This document shows positions 12,757-14,621 of a DNA stretch of 14,621 nucleotides, piece after piece (position 1 is the stretch's first letter; the number at the start of each line of letters is the position of its first letter). The position numbers were made by a program, and so were the translations under genes. This DNA is from DATKZS01 sp035527835 [NCBI: bacterium] (GTDB lineage Bacteria > RBG-13-61-14). The DNA is taken from the NCBI GenBank assembly GCA_035527835.1, contig DATKZS010000056.1, positions 1 to 14,621 of the forward strand, written 5' to 3'. The notes beneath the pieces were generated by a model. That model saw nothing but the letters and a program-made list of their open reading frames with translations, searched no databases and was not told the DNA's origin.

Positions 12757-14621
12757 CTACGGGCCCGTGTCCTTCTCCATTTCCTTTTCCATGCGGCCAA
12801 GCTCGGACTGGACCAGCACTTCCCCCGGATACCGCGCGTCCCAGCGCTCCAGGAATTCCCGCGCTTCTTTTTTCTTCCCGAGCTGTAACAGGGTTTGCGC
12901 GAAATAGACGGCCCTCGCCGCCTCGATCGGCCTTTGCCAGACGCCTTGCTCCAGGCATTTCCACGCCTCGGCATCGCGGCCCTGAGCGAGGTAAAGAAGG
13001 CCCAGCTCGAACCGGGCCCATCCGTTATAGGCCTGGCACTCGGCGGCATGCTTGAGAACCTTCTCCGCCTCCTCATATCGGCCCTCTCCCCGGAGCCAGC
13101 GGCCAAGGTACACGTTCAGGTCCAGGCTGTTGGGATAGAGCGCCACCGCCTTGGCGAACATCTCTCCCGCGGCCTTCTCATTTAACTTATAATCGGACAT
13201 TCCGGTGTAAACCATTCCGAGCTCTTTGTAATAAAACGGGTTGCGCGGGTTGACAGAGATGGCTTTCAGGAGCGCGGCCTCGTATTCCTTCATCGCCGCC
13301 TTTTTATCCGCATGGGTTTTCAGCCCGGCCAGGCCGAGAGTCTGATAGGTTTCATCCGTGGTCGGGTCCCAGGCCAGGGCCCTTGCCGCGAGGGACTCCG
13401 CGCTTTGGCCGTCATCGGCCTGGAAGGCGGCCTCCGCTTCGCCGCGGAGCTGCGCCCCCCGCGCCTGGTACAGCTCGGCCAGCGCCGTGACCAGAAGCGC
13501 CGCCGCCGCCACCGCCCGCCGGCTCGTGCTCCATCCGCCCCGGGGCCGGGCCGCGGCTTGCTCCACGGGAATCACCGCCGCGCACGCCACCCAGAAAATC
13601 GCGGCCGCCTCCATCACCGCGAAATCAAAATCCATCATCGCGTGCAGCGCCACCGCCGCGCCCCCGGCGGCCAGGCCCATCGCCATCTCATGCTCCGCGT
13701 CCGCTGTCCGCACAAACCATCCCGGCCCGGCCGCGCCCGGCCGCAGCTTGAGCGCATTGATGAAAAAGCCCGCCAGGATGAGGCCAAGCCCCACGAGGCC
13801 CAGCGGCCCGGTCTCGGCCAGGGCCTCGATCAGCGCGTTGTGCGCGTGCTTGGCCTCGTTGCCGGAAAGGCTGCGGTGCAGGAGCATGGCCAGTCCGGCC
13901 TGGCCTTCGCCGGCCCCGGTCAGCGGGAACTCGCGCCACACCTGGAGCGCCGTAGCCCAATTGTCCAGCCGGCGCAAGAGCGGGTTATGCGGCGAGTCCA
14001 GCTCGAACAGGTGCCCGCCCCGGAGCGCCACGATCGCCCCGGCGCCCGCCAGCAAAATCACCAGACCGATGGCGGCCAGCAGCATGGCCCTGCGGTCGGC
14101 ACGCGCACTCCCGCGCCGCGCGTGAAAAAACACCCATGCGCCCACGCCCGCTCCCGCCGCCAAAAACCCGCCCACCGAGCGGGTGAAAATAAGCACGCAC
14201 AGGAAGAGCGCGAGGAGCGTGGAAAGGAGCATGAAGGACGGAACACGGTCCCAGCCCCGCTCTTCATGGCCCCCGAAGCCCGAAGCGATGAAGCTCAACA
14301 GGACCGGGATCAGCCCCGCGATCATGGCCGCGAGCATGTCCGGCGAAAAGGTCAGCCCGAACACCCGGCCCTCCCGCAGCGTCTCCAGCGCGTATTGCGA
14401 GGCCTGGCCGGACGCGATCGTGGCCTCGAACCCGCCGAGCCGCTGCCGGAGAGCATAAGCCGCCGACAGCGCCACCGCCGCCACCATGGCCCCGGCCAGC
14501 ACGCGCAGGCGCCCCTTCCCCGCCGCCACGGCCAGCAGCAGCAGGAACAGGTCGCCCAGCCGGAACAGGAACCACCGAAGCGACGACCACGGCGCGATGG
14601 AAAAATAAACCGAGATGAAGG
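12757..14621 (-). CDS. O-antigen ligase/polymerase-like membrane protein with C-terminal TPR region (5' end beyond the window)
   Basis: About 620 residues are visible. The frame stays open to the right edge, so the true start is outside; a GTG at 14529 is internal, since hydrophobic sequence (WFLFRLGDLFLLLL) continues upstream. Counting from that GTG, membrane segments lie near 12-28, 66-84, 99-114, 118-135, 149-168, 240-260, 284-300 and 305-322. The Wzy/WaaL-type periplasmic loop holds RLDNWATALQVW, PLTGAGEGQ and AKHAHNALIEALAETGPLGL (226-245), matching the conserved H-N...E-TG core. A last hydrophobic segment (338-352) leads to a TPR-like region (about 363-580; repeats such as YKELGMVYTGMSDY and ARFELGLLYLAQGRDAEAW). 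Such proteins join or polymerise lipid-linked glycans in the periplasm, or glycosylate proteins. The neighbouring exporter operon could supply the substrate. Confidence 0.88.
   Translation of the reverse strand, partial: FISVYFSIAPWSSLRWFLFRLGDLFLLLLAVAAGKGRLRVLAGAMVAAVALSAAYALRQRLGGFEATIASGQASQYALETLREGRVFGLTFSPDMLAAMIAGLIPVLLSFIASGFGGHEERGWDRVPSFMLLSTLLALFLCVLIFTRSVGGFLAAGAGVGAWVFFHARRGSARADRRAMLLAAIGLVILLAGAGAIVALRGGHLFELDSPHNPLLRRLDNWATALQVWREFPLTGAGEGQAGLAMLLHRSLSGNEAKHAHNALIEALAETGPLGLVGLGLILAGFFINALKLRPGAAGPGWFVRTADAEHEMAMGLAAGGAAVALHAMMDFDFAVMEAAAIFWVACAAVIPVEQAAARPRGGWSTSRRAVAAAALLVTALAELYQARGAQLRGEAEAAFQADDGQSAESLAARALAWDPTTDETYQTLGLAGLKTHADKKAAMKEYEAALLKAISVNPRNPFYYKELGMVYTGMSDYKLNEKAAGEMFAKAVALYPNSLDLNVYLGRWLRGEGRYEEAEKVLKHAAECQAYNGWARFELGLLYLAQGRDAEAWKCLEQGVWQRPIEAARAVYFAQTLLQLGKKKEAREFLERWDARYPGEVLVQSELGRMEKEMEKDTGP

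Noticed and set aside
12744-12762. RfaH ops-like element (GTAGCGT core) near the end of the ligase-like gene
   Set aside because: The minus strand matches about 9 of 11 ops positions, but it spans a stop codon, lies upstream of the likely operon promoter, and no other JUMPstart feature is seen. Chance is likely.

Overview
This is a 14.6 kb, GC-rich bacterial segment with ten protein genes, nine complete and one cut by the right edge. All but one lie on the minus strand. A Wzm/Wzt-type glycan exporter next to an O-antigen-ligase-like protein points to a diderm (Gram-negative) bacterium. Molybdenum cofactor genes, a [2Fe-2S] ferredoxin-like domain and a B12-type radical SAM enzyme suggest metal- and redox-rich, possibly anaerobic, metabolism. 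Three kinds of dispersed intergenic repeat are present. I associate such repeats with environmental lineages such as Desulfobacterota, Nitrospirota, Omnitrophota or PVC bacteria, but the phylum cannot be fixed from this sequence.

Left part (1-3.8 kb): a 318-bp spacer with a 9-nt-periodic repeat is followed by moaC and moeA, which overlap (moeA is upstream) and act in the GTP-to-molybdopterin pathway. A 294-bp spacer with a hairpin-rich repeat separates moeA from a fusion of a thioredoxin-like [2Fe-2S] ferredoxin domain with an O-methyltransferase. That fusion gene has a good sigma70-type promoter and a strong ribosome binding site. It diverges across 136 bp from the only plus-strand gene, a histidine-bearing protein with about ten membrane segments that I do not recognise.

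Middle and right (4.85-12.28 kb, minus strand): six closely packed genes form a probable operon for making, modifying and exporting a surface glycan. In transcription order they encode an ABC-2 permease (Wzm-like), an ATPase with a C-terminal Wzt-type glycan-binding domain, a SAM methyltransferase, a B12-binding radical SAM protein, a protein with two fused family-2 glycosyltransferase domains, and a single-domain family-2 glycosyltransferase. Several junctions overlap (4 bp at permease/ATPase, 8 bp at the two glycosyltransferase genes). The simplest model is that the glycosyltransferases build a lipid-linked chain, the methyltransferase and/or radical SAM protein modify it, the ATPase's C-terminal domain recognises the finished chain, and the exporter flips it to the periplasm. 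The last glycosyltransferase gene overlaps the 3' end of the convergent membrane-protein gene by 108 bp.

Far right (12.28-14.62 kb): a 474-bp spacer holds a repeat island with a perfect 26-bp inverted repeat, bracketed by an exact 10-bp direct repeat, plus candidate promoters for the operon. Beyond it is the 3' part of a gene for an O-antigen ligase/polymerase-like membrane protein with a C-terminal TPR region. It could act on the exported glycan. No tRNA, rRNA, CRISPR array, transposase or phage gene was seen.
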